A stretch of DNA of 64,000 nucleotides from Corticimicrobacter sp040137905 (GCF_040137905.1 NZ_JBEFDG010000058.1:34536-98535); one strand, 5' to 3'. Numbered from the stretch's first letter, positions 54,438 through 63,888 are shown. Translations and numbers: made by a program. The notes: generated from the letters alone by a model not told the origin.

Positions 54438-55016
54438 TCAACGCTCGATATCACCCGCCGCAGTTTCAAAAACCTGCCACATCGCATCGAGCCGCCGCTC
54501 GAACTTGTCCGTTCCGCCATAGATCAGCTCGGACTGCAGCGCATCGATCAGTCCCATATAGGTCAGCGTCAGCGTTTCAATGGACAGACCGCGACGGTTC
54601 CCGGCCAGCGGAGAACCCTTGATCGCCGTACGGATGATGTCTTCAAGACTGTCCATGAAGACATGCATCGGAGCCATCACCGCATCATAGATATGCAGGG
54701 GGGGAGCCAGCAGCGCCTTGAACCAGAAGGCCACATGCTCGGAATTTTCATACCGCGTGCGAATGTCCTGCAGGTAGGCCCGCAATTGCCCGACGGCCCC
54801 CTGGCCACCATGCAGCACCTGGCCGGCATGTTCCAGCTCGGCCTCCACCAGCCTGGGGATCAGGCTGAGATACAGCTCATCCTTGCTCTGGAAATGCGCA
54901 TAGATGGAGGGCTTCTTGATACCGACATCCGCAGCGATCTCGGCCAGCGACGTCGCATCGAACCCCTGCCTGGCAAAGCGGGCCAGTGCAGCATCCTGCA
55001 GGCGAATGGCGGTCAT
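54438..55016 (-). CDS. TetR-family regulator of the adjacent TonB receptor
   Basis: 192 residues. The N-terminal helix-turn-helix reads FDATSLAEIAADVGIKKPSIYAHFQSKDELY, typical TetR; the C-terminal half is a TetR ligand domain with FWFKALLAPP and GGTDKFERRL. It lies 96 bp downstream of the receptor gene on the same strand. A paired palindrome upstream of that receptor (57351-57387) is its probable target, suggesting control of the receptor and possibly of itself. Confidence 0.88.
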   Translation of the reverse strand: MTAIRLQDAALARFARQGFDATSLAEIAADVGIKKPSIYAHFQSKDELYLSLIPRLVEAELEHAGQVLHGGQGAVGQLRAYLQDIRTRYENSEHVAFWFKALLAPPLHIYDAVMAPMHVFMDSLEDIIRTAIKGSPLAGNRRGLSIETLTLTYMGLIDALQSELIYGGTDKFERRLDAMWQVFETAAGDIER

Positions 55017-55112
55017 GGTCTATCCGGTGGCGATGAAAGCGGCCATCGTAGCATGGCCCTGCCACCCGCCCGAACGGCCGGCCCAGCCTGTTGGCCAGGC
55101 CAGTCATCCGGC

Positions 55113-57332
55113 CTAGAACGAGGCCGTTATCCGGGCGTAATAGGCGCGGCCGCGTTCGTTGTACGTATAGGCCCCGGCATCCTCGGCATTGCCCCCCCGG
55201 TAGAGCCGCTTGTCGAACAGGTTGCTGATCCCGAAACGCAGGCGCAGATTGGAATTGACGACGTAGCCGGCACTGACACCCGCAATGGCATAGGGACTGA
55301 TGCGCTCCTGATTGCTCATCTCCCGCCCCGTCTGGGCCAGCGAAGGCGGCGTCTGCACACCGTACCAGGTCAGCGTGGCCCCCAGCGACAGGCGCTGATT
55401 GACGGACCAGTCCAGCGTGGAGTTGAGCGTGAACTCGGGAATGATGCTCAGCGGCTCGCCCTTGAAGCGTCCCGAACGACGCTCGGCATCAATCATGTAG
55501 GTCAGGTTGTTGTTCCACTCCACGGACTCGCCCAGCCGGAAATACAGATTGCCTTCCAACCCCTGCACCAGTGCCTTGCCGGTATTGGTCCATTGGTAGA
55601 CCTGTGAACCGCCGATGGTGCCCACACTGGTCGTGCCGGCATCCACCTTGTTCTTGTAGTCATTGCGGAAATACGCCACGCTGAAGCGCCAGTCGCCCGG
55701 ATCGTAGGACACCCCGATTTCCTTGTTGATGCTGGTTTCGGGCTTGAGATCCGGATTGCCGACCAGGTAGCACGGGCCATTGCCCATCCAGCATCCCATG
55801 CCCCGGCTGTTCAAGACGTAGTTCTCGGTCGCCTGGTAGAGGTTGGGCACTTTGTAGGCTCGGGCAATGCCACCCTTGATGGACCAGGCCGATGTCAGCC
55901 AATACTCCGCATTCAGGCTGGGGCTCCAGTTGGAACCAAAGGTATCGCTGTGGTCGAAGCGCATGCCCGGTGTCAGCGTCAGGTTCTCACTGGCCTCGAT
56001 GTTGCTTTCCACGTAGATGGCCTGGCTCGCCTGTCTGGCCCGGGTCGCGCTGCCCTGCTGGGCATTCAGGCTATCGCGCATGCCCCCCGGATCGTTGAGC
56101 GATTCGCGTAAATACTCTGCCCCTACGGTCAGCACCTGTGCCACATCCGCCACGGCAAATGGCACATTGACTTCGCCACGCAATTGCACCGTGCGCAAAC
56201 GGGCCGTATCGAACACGCCCAGATCATCACCGCCACTGCCGGGAGCCCCTTCCACCGAACCCGACAGGCCTTCACGCTGGCGATGGTTGCGGGTGACATC
56301 ATAGGCCGCGCTCAGCAGGGAGTCGCCCCAGTCGTATCGTCCCCGATGGGTCAGCGACACCGCCTGGCGATACATGACATTGGTTTCCGAGTCATACAGC
56401 CCATCGATCCCATCATCGTGCCAGAACGGTGAATCGCCGGCATAACGGTTTCCCTGGCGGGAATAGCTGGTTTCCAGGTCAAAAGAATGTGCGCTGCTCG
56501 GCTTCCAGGCCAGCAGCACATTGGCATCCTTGTTGACCACCCCTTCGCGGCCATTGGCAATCGCATGGCGGAAGCGATTGTTGTACCCCGCAGCCATGTT
56601 CAGCGAGTCCGGGTCGGTATGATTCCAGTTGGCGTAGGCACGGATGCCCAGCGTCTCGGTGATCGGCGTGCTCAGGCTGAGATTGACCCGGTTGGTCGCG
56701 CCTTCCTTGCTGTCGTCAGGCTGGTTGGTGTAGTAGGTGACGGAACCGGTCGGCTTGTCCGCCACGCCCTTGGTGCGGATGCTGACCACGCCCCCCATGG
56801 CACCCGAGCCATAGCGCGCCGCAGCCGGTCCACGCAGGACTTCGACGCTTTCCACCATTTCCACGGGGACCCAGTTGGTATCACCCCGCGAGTCTCGGTC
56901 ACCACCCCAGCCATAGCGCACGGCGTTGCGTGAGCGCACCGGTACGCCATCGATCAGGATCAGCGTATTCTCCGGCCCCATCCCACGGATATCGATCTGG
57001 CGATTGTTGCCCCGGATGCCCGACCCACTGGTGCCCGTCAGATTGACCCCCGGCTGGCGGCGGATGATGTCGGCCAGATCATTGGCCGGCGGCGTATTCT
57101 CGATATCCTGGCTGGTAATGACCGACACGCCCAGCGCCTGCTTCATCTGCTCTTCGGCGGTCCCCAGCACCTGGACCGAGTCCAGCGAATGCACTGCCTG
57201 CTCATTCTGAGTCTCCTGGGCCTCGGCGCGGCTCCATGGACTGGCCACGACCCCGAGCGCCAGCATTACCCAGATACTGGTATGCAACGATCCCCCTTGT
57301 ATCGCAGCGGCACGATTCCTGTTTTTCTGCAC
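55113..57332 (-). CDS. TonB-dependent catecholate-type receptor (FepA/PfeA-like)
   Basis: 739 residues. The signal ends near RAEAQ (about 39). The plug has ADIIRRQPGVNLTG, RQIDIRGMGPENTLILIDG and EVLRGPAAARYGSGAMGGVVSI; a barrel loop has the paired cysteines of MGCWMGNGPCYLVGNPDLKPE-type FepA relatives, and the C-terminus is YYARITASF. These receptors take up ferric enterobactin-like catecholates. The start is a GTG: GAGGAG lies 6 bp before it. A promoter overlapped by the TetR operator lies upstream. Confidence 0.9.
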   Translation of the reverse strand: MQKNRNRAAAIQGGSLHTSIWVMLALGVVASPWSRAEAQETQNEQAVHSLDSVQVLGTAEEQMKQALGVSVITSQDIENTPPANDLADIIRRQPGVNLTGTSGSGIRGNNRQIDIRGMGPENTLILIDGVPVRSRNAVRYGWGGDRDSRGDTNWVPVEMVESVEVLRGPAAARYGSGAMGGVVSIRTKGVADKPTGSVTYYTNQPDDSKEGATNRVNLSLSTPITETLGIRAYANWNHTDPDSLNMAAGYNNRFRHAIANGREGVVNKDANVLLAWKPSSAHSFDLETSYSRQGNRYAGDSPFWHDDGIDGLYDSETNVMYRQAVSLTHRGRYDWGDSLLSAAYDVTRNHRQREGLSGSVEGAPGSGGDDLGVFDTARLRTVQLRGEVNVPFAVADVAQVLTVGAEYLRESLNDPGGMRDSLNAQQGSATRARQASQAIYVESNIEASENLTLTPGMRFDHSDTFGSNWSPSLNAEYWLTSAWSIKGGIARAYKVPNLYQATENYVLNSRGMGCWMGNGPCYLVGNPDLKPETSINKEIGVSYDPGDWRFSVAYFRNDYKNKVDAGTTSVGTIGGSQVYQWTNTGKALVQGLEGNLYFRLGESVEWNNNLTYMIDAERRSGRFKGEPLSIIPEFTLNSTLDWSVNQRLSLGATLTWYGVQTPPSLAQTGREMSNQERISPYAIAGVSAGYVVNSNLRLRFGISNLFDKRLYRGGNAEDAGAYTYNERGRAYYARITASF

Positions 57333-57350
57333 AACTGGCTCCTCAAAACT

Positions 57351-57412
57351 AACTACCGTACGTTAGAAAACCTAACGGACGGTAGTTTATTGGGTATGGT
57401 TTTGATTTGCAA
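57351..57412 (-). promoter_or_regulatory. Promoter and paired TetR operator of the FepA-like receptor gene
   Basis: Arms AACTACCGTACGTTAG (57351-57366) and CTAACGGACGGTAGTT (57372-57387) are inverted with one mismatch and a 5-bp spacer; each arm is itself nearly palindromic (CTAMCG...CGKTAG), suggesting two dimers. On the minus strand TTGCAA (57407-57412), a 17-bp spacer and TAAACT (57384-57389) form a promoter whose -10 region overlaps the operator edge, the layout of a TetR-repressed gene. Confidence 0.8.
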
Positions 57413-57433
57413 CATCAGCAACGCCAGTGACTC

Positions 57434-57463
57434 AGTCCGAGCACCTGAAAGGTGCTGCGGACT
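57434..57463 (-). other. Long stem-loop after the chemoreceptor gene
   Basis: AGTCCGAGCACCT (57434-57446), loop gaa, AGGTGCT, a bulged G and CGGACT (to 57463) form a 13-bp stem. It starts 26 bp after the chemoreceptor stop and lacks a T-tract. It may be a 3' processing or termination element and separates chemoreceptor transcription from the receptor promoter. Confidence 0.5.
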
Positions 57464-57489
57464 ACCTGCAGAAGAAGGGGGCATCGACC

Positions 57490-59274
57490 CTAGAACGTAT
57501 CCCAGTCATCCGCCTTGTCGGCCGCAGCCCTGGGCGTGCTGGTCTTGTCATGCGCAAGCGCAGCAGCCGGTCGCGCCTTGGCAGGGGCTGTTCTGGCGAC
57601 CGGTCGGCGCACCGGTGCTGCCGTGCGACCCGATGACTGAATACGTGCGGCAGGCCGTACCTGCACAGCATCAGAGGTACCGGTCACGCCAAGGCGAAAT
57701 ACACTGACCAGTTCGACCAGCCGCGCAGCCTGCTCATTGAGGCTGGCAGCAGCGGCAGCAGACTGCTCGACCAGTGCGGCATTCTGCTGAGTGACCTGAT
57801 CCAGCTGATTGACGGCATCACCGACCTGGGAAATGCCCTGCGTCTGTTCATGCGTAGCGGCCCCGATCTCGGCAATCAGGTCGGCAACGCGCTTCACCTG
57901 GTCAACGATCTCGCTCATCGTGGAGCCCGCTTCGCCGACCTGCTGCGCGCCATCCTCGACCTTGGAAACACTCTCGCCGATCAGGTCCTTGATCTCCTTG
58001 GCGGCCTGGGCCGACCGTTGGGCCAACGTGCGCACTTCGCCAGCCACCACGGCAAATCCTTTGCCCTGCTCACCGGCACGCGCGGCTTCCACGGCGGCAT
58101 TGAGCGCCAGGATATTGGTCTGGAAGGCGATCGAATCGATGACGCCGGTGATATCGGCGATCTTGCGGGAACTGGCCGTGATGGCTTCCATCGTCCGCAC
58201 GACGTCGCCGACGACTTCGCCGCCGCGCACCGCTGTCGTACTGGCCGAGTTGGCCAGTTGCGCCACGGTATCGACCGTATCAGCATTCTGGCGAACCGTG
58301 GAATTCATCTGCTCCATCGCTGCAGCCGTCTGCTCCAGGCTGGACGCCTGTTCTTCGGTACGCTGGCTAAGATCAGCGTTGCCACTGGCGATTTCGCTGG
58401 AGCCAGTCGCAATCGATTCACTGCTCTGGCGCACCTCGCCCACGACCTGGGCCAGGCTGTTGCGCATTGCACGCATGGCGGCCAGTACGCTGGTCGTATC
58501 ACCGGCATGCACCTCGACCTCGATCGCCAGGTTGCCCTGGGCAATATCCTGGGCAATCCGGGCCGCATAGACCGGCTCGCCACCCAGTTGTGTCTTGATG
58601 CGACGGGTAATCGTCCAGGCCACCACGCAGCCCAGCAAGACCGACACGATCGTCAGCACCAGCAGGATCACCAGCGCCTGATGCAAATCCCGCTCGGATT
58701 GTGCCGACGTACCGAGCGTAACCCTGCTCTGATAAGCGATCATGGCATCGACGGCATCGAAATAGGCCACCTGCACGGTACGCAGCGGTCCCGCAATCAG
58801 GCCGCGGGCACCTTCGGCATCGCCTGCCATGATCCGCTGCCACGCCTTGTCCGATACATCCAGGTAGGCAGGCCGGGTCTGTTCGATCCGGCCCAGCAGG
58901 CCCGAAGCCTCGGCCACTTCACGCTGGTCGATGCCGGGCAGCGAAGCAGCGCCATTGACCAGGCGGCGGAAGGTTGTCAGGATTTCGGTATTGCGGGCGG
59001 TCGCCTGCTCGAGGCTGCGCACATCGTCGGCACGTCCGCGCAGCGCGGCATCGACCGCACCATCACGCAGCAACCGGGCCCTCAGATTGGCGTTGTTCTT
59101 GACCTCCTGCAGCATGTTGAGGTCATTGAGCCGTGCCTGGGTCAGGCCTTGCAGGTCGTTGGCGGCATCCAGGCGCAGGGCCGCGAATGCCGCCACCAGC
59201 ACACCCACCGCGATCACGCCTGCGAATCCCACGGCAAGAAGCCGACCCAGTTTCATGTTTGCAAAGACACGCAT
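57490..59274 (-). CDS. Methyl-accepting chemotaxis protein with CheR/CheB tether
   Basis: 594 residues from the ATG at 59272-59274, preceded by GGAAGG; in-frame starts up to 36 bp upstream are less likely. A Tar-type layout: membrane helix near 8-34, a periplasmic four-helix sensing domain (about 35-190), second helix (LVILLVLTIVSVLLGCVVAW), HAMP, then the signalling domain with the intact tip at about residues 370-400. A Pro/Ala-rich flexible tail ends in DWDTF, matching the xWxxF pentapeptide that docks CheR and CheB. Ligand unknown. Confidence 0.92.
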   Translation of the reverse strand: MRVFANMKLGRLLAVGFAGVIAVGVLVAAFAALRLDAANDLQGLTQARLNDLNMLQEVKNNANLRARLLRDGAVDAALRGRADDVRSLEQATARNTEILTTFRRLVNGAASLPGIDQREVAEASGLLGRIEQTRPAYLDVSDKAWQRIMAGDAEGARGLIAGPLRTVQVAYFDAVDAMIAYQSRVTLGTSAQSERDLHQALVILLVLTIVSVLLGCVVAWTITRRIKTQLGGEPVYAARIAQDIAQGNLAIEVEVHAGDTTSVLAAMRAMRNSLAQVVGEVRQSSESIATGSSEIASGNADLSQRTEEQASSLEQTAAAMEQMNSTVRQNADTVDTVAQLANSASTTAVRGGEVVGDVVRTMEAITASSRKIADITGVIDSIAFQTNILALNAAVEAARAGEQGKGFAVVAGEVRTLAQRSAQAAKEIKDLIGESVSKVEDGAQQVGEAGSTMSEIVDQVKRVADLIAEIGAATHEQTQGISQVGDAVNQLDQVTQQNAALVEQSAAAAASLNEQAARLVELVSVFRLGVTGTSDAVQVRPAARIQSSGRTAAPVRRPVARTAPAKARPAAALAHDKTSTPRAAADKADDWDTF

Positions 59275-59414
59275 CACACCTTCCCCTGGCCGTGGCTGCG
59301 CCATCAGCACATTTTGGTTGCATCAAAAAAATTATCTTACATTTTACATGCAATAACCCGACAGAATATGACATAAGGCATACCCGAAAAGAAACCGGAT
59401 ATGCCAGTCAAACG

Positions 59415-60254
59415 CTAATTCTCGAGCCCCAGTCCGCGCCAGATATCCAATACCGGGTCGGCCTGATTCAGCGTATAGAAATGCAGCCCCGGCACGCCGG
59501 CATCGAGCAGGCGCCGGCACATGTCGGTGATCACCTCGGTACCGAACGCCTTGATCGAGGCGCGGTCATCGCCATACTCATTGAGCCGCAACTTGATCCA
59601 GCGCGGGATCTCGGCACCACACATGGCCGAAAAGCGCGACAACTGGCTGTTGTTGGTGATCGGCATGATGCCCGGGATGATCGGAACATCGACGCCAGCA
59701 GCCCGGGCCCGGTCGACAAAGTCGAAATAGGCATCGGCATTGAAGAAATACTGCGTGATCGCGCCATCCGCACCGGCCCTGACCTTGGCGGCAAAATGTG
59801 CCAGATCCTCGCCCGGTCCTGCAGCCTGGGGGTGCATCTCGGGATAAGCGGCCACTTCGATATGGAAAGCGTCGCCGGTTTCCTCGCGGATGAAAGCCAC
59901 CAGCTCCGCCGCATAACGCAGTTCGCCCGCCTCCGGCCCCATGCCCGACGGCAGGTCGCCGCGCAAGGCCACCACGCGCCGCACGCCCTGCTCGCGATAC
60001 GACTGCAGAATCTGGCGCAGATCATCACGGCTGGAGCCCACGCAGGACAGGTGTGGTGCCGCATCGCAGCCGAAATTACGGAACGTGCCGACCGTACGGG
60101 CAGTACCCTCACGGGTGGACCCGCCGGCACCGAACGTGACGCTGACGTAACGCGGATGCACGGCCAGCAACTGTTTGGCCGTGCGTACCAGCCGCTCCTG
60201 GGCGGCCAGGTCGCGCGGCGGGAAGAACTCCAGACTCAGATCGGGCTTGGTCAT
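59415..60254 (-). CDS. metF: 5,10-Methylenetetrahydrofolate reductase
   Basis: 279 residues: LSLEFFPPRDLAAQERL at the start, YVSVTFGAGGSTREGT, and AVAAYPEMHP-like ISVAAYPE region (IEVAAYPEMHPQA), with FFNADAYFDFVDRARAAG near the end. A flavoenzyme making 5-methyl-THF for methionine synthesis. Last gene of ahcY-holin-metF; 16 bp after the holin-family gene. Confidence 0.96.
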   Translation of the reverse strand: MTKPDLSLEFFPPRDLAAQERLVRTAKQLLAVHPRYVSVTFGAGGSTREGTARTVGTFRNFGCDAAPHLSCVGSSRDDLRQILQSYREQGVRRVVALRGDLPSGMGPEAGELRYAAELVAFIREETGDAFHIEVAAYPEMHPQAAGPGEDLAHFAAKVRAGADGAITQYFFNADAYFDFVDRARAAGVDVPIIPGIMPITNNSQLSRFSAMCGAEIPRWIKLRLNEYGDDRASIKAFGTEVITDMCRRLLDAGVPGLHFYTLNQADPVLDIWRGLGLEN

Positions 60255-60270
60255 AGGAAAAGAGAAAAAG

Positions 60271-60609
60271 TTATGCGTTTACCAGGTTCGAAAGCAGACC
60301 CGAGATCAGGCTGTACAGGATGGCACCGGCCACTGCCCACCAGAAACCGTTGACCTGGAAACCCTTGAGGATCGAACCTGCAAACCAGAACAGCAGCGCA
60401 TTGAGAACAATCAGGAACAGCCCCAGCGTGACGATCGTGATCGGCAGCGTCAGGAAAATCAGCACCGGCTTGACCAGCGCGTTGAGCAACCCCAGCACCA
60501 GCGCGGCGATCAATGCCGAGCCGAAGCTGGCGACCGCGATGCCGGGCAGCAGATAGGCAACGGCCAGCAGCGATACCGCATTCAGAATCCATACCAGAAT
60601 CAGCGTCAT
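60271..60609 (-). CDS. Phage_holin_4_2 family membrane protein
   Basis: 112 residues, four membrane helices, with LLGLLNALVKPVLIFLTLPITIVTLG as the family core (positions about 42-67). Despite the family name it is a chromosomal gene commonly found between ahcY and metF in betaproteobacteria; function unknown. AGGAG lies 7 bp before the ATG at 60607-60609; a longer frame upstream is unsupported. Confidence 0.88.
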   Translation of the reverse strand: MTLILVWILNAVSLLAVAYLLPGIAVASFGSALIAALVLGLLNALVKPVLIFLTLPITIVTLGLFLIVLNALLFWFAGSILKGFQVNGFWWAVAGAILYSLISGLLSNLVNA

Positions 60610-60763
60610 GAGAGATCTCCTGTAGGTCAGACAGCGCAAGTGCAGCCTGTCGCGACAGCGTAACGGCAGGCCAAATGGAACGCAACAAAGGCCGGCGTAC
60701 TGCGCCGCTGCAGTTGCCCCTCCCGATTCGGACGGGTGCAGCGGCGGTCGCCAGCCCGCCGCA

Positions 60764-62182
<1,419 letters not shown>

Positions 62183-62235
62183 GGTGTCGTTCTCCGGACG
62201 GGAGCACACAGAACGGGCAACCGCGCATTGCGCGT

Positions 62236-62271
62236 CTCACCTCGGCCTGTCTGCACAGAAAATGAGGTGAG
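62236..62271 (-). promoter_or_regulatory. Probable riboswitch expression-platform stem
   Basis: CTCACCTC (62264-62271 region, minus strand) is the 3' edge of the aptamer and can instead pair with GAGGTGAG (62236-62243 region). This 8-bp alternative helix competes with the last aptamer helix, the usual arrangement for coupling ligand binding to downstream expression. No T-tract follows, so control of ribosome access or Rho-dependent termination is more likely than intrinsic termination. Confidence 0.55.
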
Positions 62272-62356
62272 CGTCGTTGCTGCCGGCAGTATTGCACTGC
62301 CGGTATGGAATCCGAGCCTGGCGGGCCTGTGCCCGTCGCAACGCTCCTCGGATTCT
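62265..62356 (-). ncRNA. SAH riboswitch aptamer
   Basis: On the minus strand the RNA reads CCGAGGAGCGUUGC, a GGGC-acag-GCCC hairpin, CCAGGCUCGG, then an extra CCGGCAGU/ACUGCCGG hairpin and GCAACGACGCUCACC. The CGAGGAGCG...CAGGCUCG core and the 3' ACGCUCA strand pairing back to GAGCGU match the known SAH aptamer of betaproteobacteria. It lies 82 bp before ahcY, the canonical target; bound SAH turns the gene on. Confidence 0.9.
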
Positions 62357-62370
62357 TCAAAGCGAGAGGC

Positions 62371-62376
62371 ATTGTA
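62371..62376 (-). promoter_or_regulatory. -10 element of the ahcY operon
   Basis: TACAAT on the minus strand, one base from consensus; transcription would begin near 62364, so the riboswitch starts at the 5' end of the RNA. No good -35 is seen at standard spacing. Confidence 0.55.
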
Positions 62377-62476
62377 CCTGCAATATTTTTATCAAGGAAC
62401 CTGCGCATCGATACATGGTCTATCTACACAGCCCCCCCTGCCGCTCATTGACAATTCTCGCTGCATTGACAGTCCT

Positions 62477-62507
62477 TGTCGTGACACGACAGACTGTGCT
62501 GCCACAG
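62477..62507. promoter_or_regulatory. Palindromes upstream of the LysR gene (candidate operator)
   Basis: TGTCGTG-A-CACGACA (62477-62491) is a perfect 7-1-7 palindrome, followed by CTGTG-ctgc-CACAG (62494-62507). They lie 40-70 bp before the LysR ATG and downstream of two TTGACA hexamers, where an autoregulator would bind. Confidence 0.55.
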
Positions 62508-62545
62508 AATGCGGCGAACATCTGTCACCCAACCCACCATTGCCG

Positions 62546-63472
62546 ATGCCTACATCCGACCTCCTCAACGCGTGGCCCGATCTCAATGATCTCAAATTTG
62601 CCGTCGCCGTCGCCGATGCCGGTGGTTTCTCTGCAGCAGCACGCCTGCTCGGCGTCCCCAAGTCACGCCTCAGCCAGCACATTTCCCAACTGGAAACCGA
62701 GCTCGGCATGCGCCTGTTCCAGCGCACCACACGCCACTTCTCCATCACGGAAGCCGGTGACATCTTCCTGGCCAATTGCAGGAGCGTGCTCCAGCAGGCC
62801 CAGAACGCACGCGACATCATGACCGCCCTGCAGCGTGAGCCGCAGGGCTTTGTCCGCCTGAGCTGCCCGCCCTCGTTCGCCCAATCCATCATGCCGCGCC
62901 TGCTGGTCGAGTTCATGGAGCAATACCCGCGTATCCAGGTGCACCTGCGCGTCAAGAGCGGGCATTTCGACCTGCTCAGCGAAGGTTTCGACGTGTCCAT
63001 CCGTGTCCGCAGCGAGCTGGATACCGACCATGATCTGGTCGCACGCATCTTTGGCATTTCCCAACCCATGCTGATCGCCAGCCCCAAGCTATGGGATACG
63101 CATGCGCGAATCGATTGCCCCGAGCAGTTGGCCAACTTGCCTTTTCTATCCATGGTGGACGCCGAAGAGCGGCGCAACATCCCCCTCTCAAAACAAACAG
63201 ACACGGTCAATATCAACGTGTCTCCACGCCTGGTATGCAGCGATTTCCACATTTTGCAGGAAGCGGTATGCGCCGGTCTGGGAGCTGCCGTCCTGCCGGA
63301 CATCATCGCCATACCACTCCTTAAAGCAGGGCACGTCGAGCCGCTGCTGCCTGAGTGGTCATACCCCCGCAATATCGGCCACTTCGTCTATCCCACCCGA
63401 CGCGGCCTGATGCCAGGCGTGCGCGCACTGGTCAATTTCCTGGCGCAACGCCTAGTACACCTGCCTTTCTGA
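62546..63472 (+). CDS. LysR-family transcriptional regulator
   Basis: 308 residues. The N-terminal winged HTH (FAVAVADAGGFSAAARLLGVPKSRLSQHISQLE) and the substrate domain (GFVRLSCPPSFAQSIMPRLL, ending FLAQRLVHLPF) are complete. It resembles the single-domain regulators of the CrgA/DmlR group by the SRLSQHI recognition helix. The ATG at 62546 is used; a large open frame upstream is antisense to ahcY. The aldehyde dehydrogenase gene downstream is a plausible target. Confidence 0.9.
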   Translation: MPTSDLLNAWPDLNDLKFAVAVADAGGFSAAARLLGVPKSRLSQHISQLETELGMRLFQRTTRHFSITEAGDIFLANCRSVLQQAQNARDIMTALQREPQGFVRLSCPPSFAQSIMPRLLVEFMEQYPRIQVHLRVKSGHFDLLSEGFDVSIRVRSELDTDHDLVARIFGISQPMLIASPKLWDTHARIDCPEQLANLPFLSMVDAEERRNIPLSKQTDTVNINVSPRLVCSDFHILQEAVCAGLGAAVLPDIIAIPLLKAGHVEPLLPEWSYPRNIGHFVYPTRRGLMPGVRALVNFLAQRLVHLPF

Positions 63473-63497
63473 AAATAAAGACAGGCCATCCCCTCGC

Positions 63498-63511
63498 TTG
63501 ATCTTTATCAA
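63498..63511. promoter_or_regulatory. FNR/ANR binding site
   Basis: TTGAT-CTTT-ATCAA is an exact match to the FNR-family consensus TTGAT-N4-ATCAA. It lies 25 bp after the LysR stop and about 380 bp before the aldehyde dehydrogenase ATG, far for a simple activator site. Confidence 0.7.
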
Positions 63512-63544
63512 GCAAACCGCTCTCCCTCCTCCAGCCCATCCCGA

Positions 63545-63575
63545 CAGAACGCACCGGAAAAATCCGGTCGTTCTG
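63545..63575 (+). terminator. Stem-loop downstream of the LysR gene
   Basis: CAGAACG pairs with CGTTCTG around a one-base bulge and ACCGGA-aaaa-TCCGGT, a 13-bp stem. Only a short T-run (ATTTT) follows after several bases, so termination is possible rather than certain. Confidence 0.45.
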
Positions 63576-63587
63576 CATGCCATTTTG

Positions 63588-63611
63588 GCGTTGCGCACCG
63601 TGCCGCAACGC
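63588..63611. repeat. Inverted repeat GCGTTGCG/CGCAACGC
   Basis: Perfect 8-bp arms (63588-63595 and 63604-63611) with an 8-base spacer, 13 bp after the preceding stem-loop. Could be a protein site or part of a composite terminator. Confidence 0.4.
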
Positions 63612-63888
63612 TTCCCATCCCTTTTCTCACCCGATTTCGACTAACGGGGACAGAGCCTGATCGCAAGCGTTCATGGCACCGAACAATCTGTTCAATCCTT
63701 GGCCATACCCCCGCGAAATCCGATCCGCTATATTTTTAAAAACCACACAAAGACTATGGATTTGATTGGAAAGCCCTATCGATATTCAAAAACGAAACAG
63801 ACAGGAGACCTGACATAAAGAAGTGATTGAAAAAGCAGACCAGAAAAGCATCCAACGCCATATATAAGATTCAAGCAGCAGAGACACC

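Larger units (their letters stand above)
62183..62545. other. Divergent control region of ahcY and the LysR gene
   Basis: 363 bp without a coding gene. On the minus strand it holds the ahcY -10 element, SAH riboswitch, a competing stem and the ribosome-binding site. On the LysR side it holds two TTGACA hexamers (near 62447 and 62465) and two palindromes before the ATG at 62546. Confidence 0.7.
63473..63888. other. Long control region before the aldehyde dehydrogenase gene
   Basis: 416 bp without a convincing gene. It holds a perfect FNR/ANR box, a 13-bp bulged stem-loop and an 8-bp inverted repeat near the LysR end, then a markedly AT-rich stretch (about 63720-63880) leading to the ATG. No strong sigma-70 promoter is seen. 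Confidence 0.6.

Noticed and set aside
60271..60609. Holin-family gene as a prophage trace
   Set aside because: No other phage genes nearby; this family is a usual chromosomal member of ahcY-metF operons.
63699..63716. Possible sigma-54 promoter (GG-N10-GC) before the aldehyde dehydrogenase gene
   Set aside because: Spacing fits, but the TGGCAC and TTGC elements are poor matches and no activator gene is in view.
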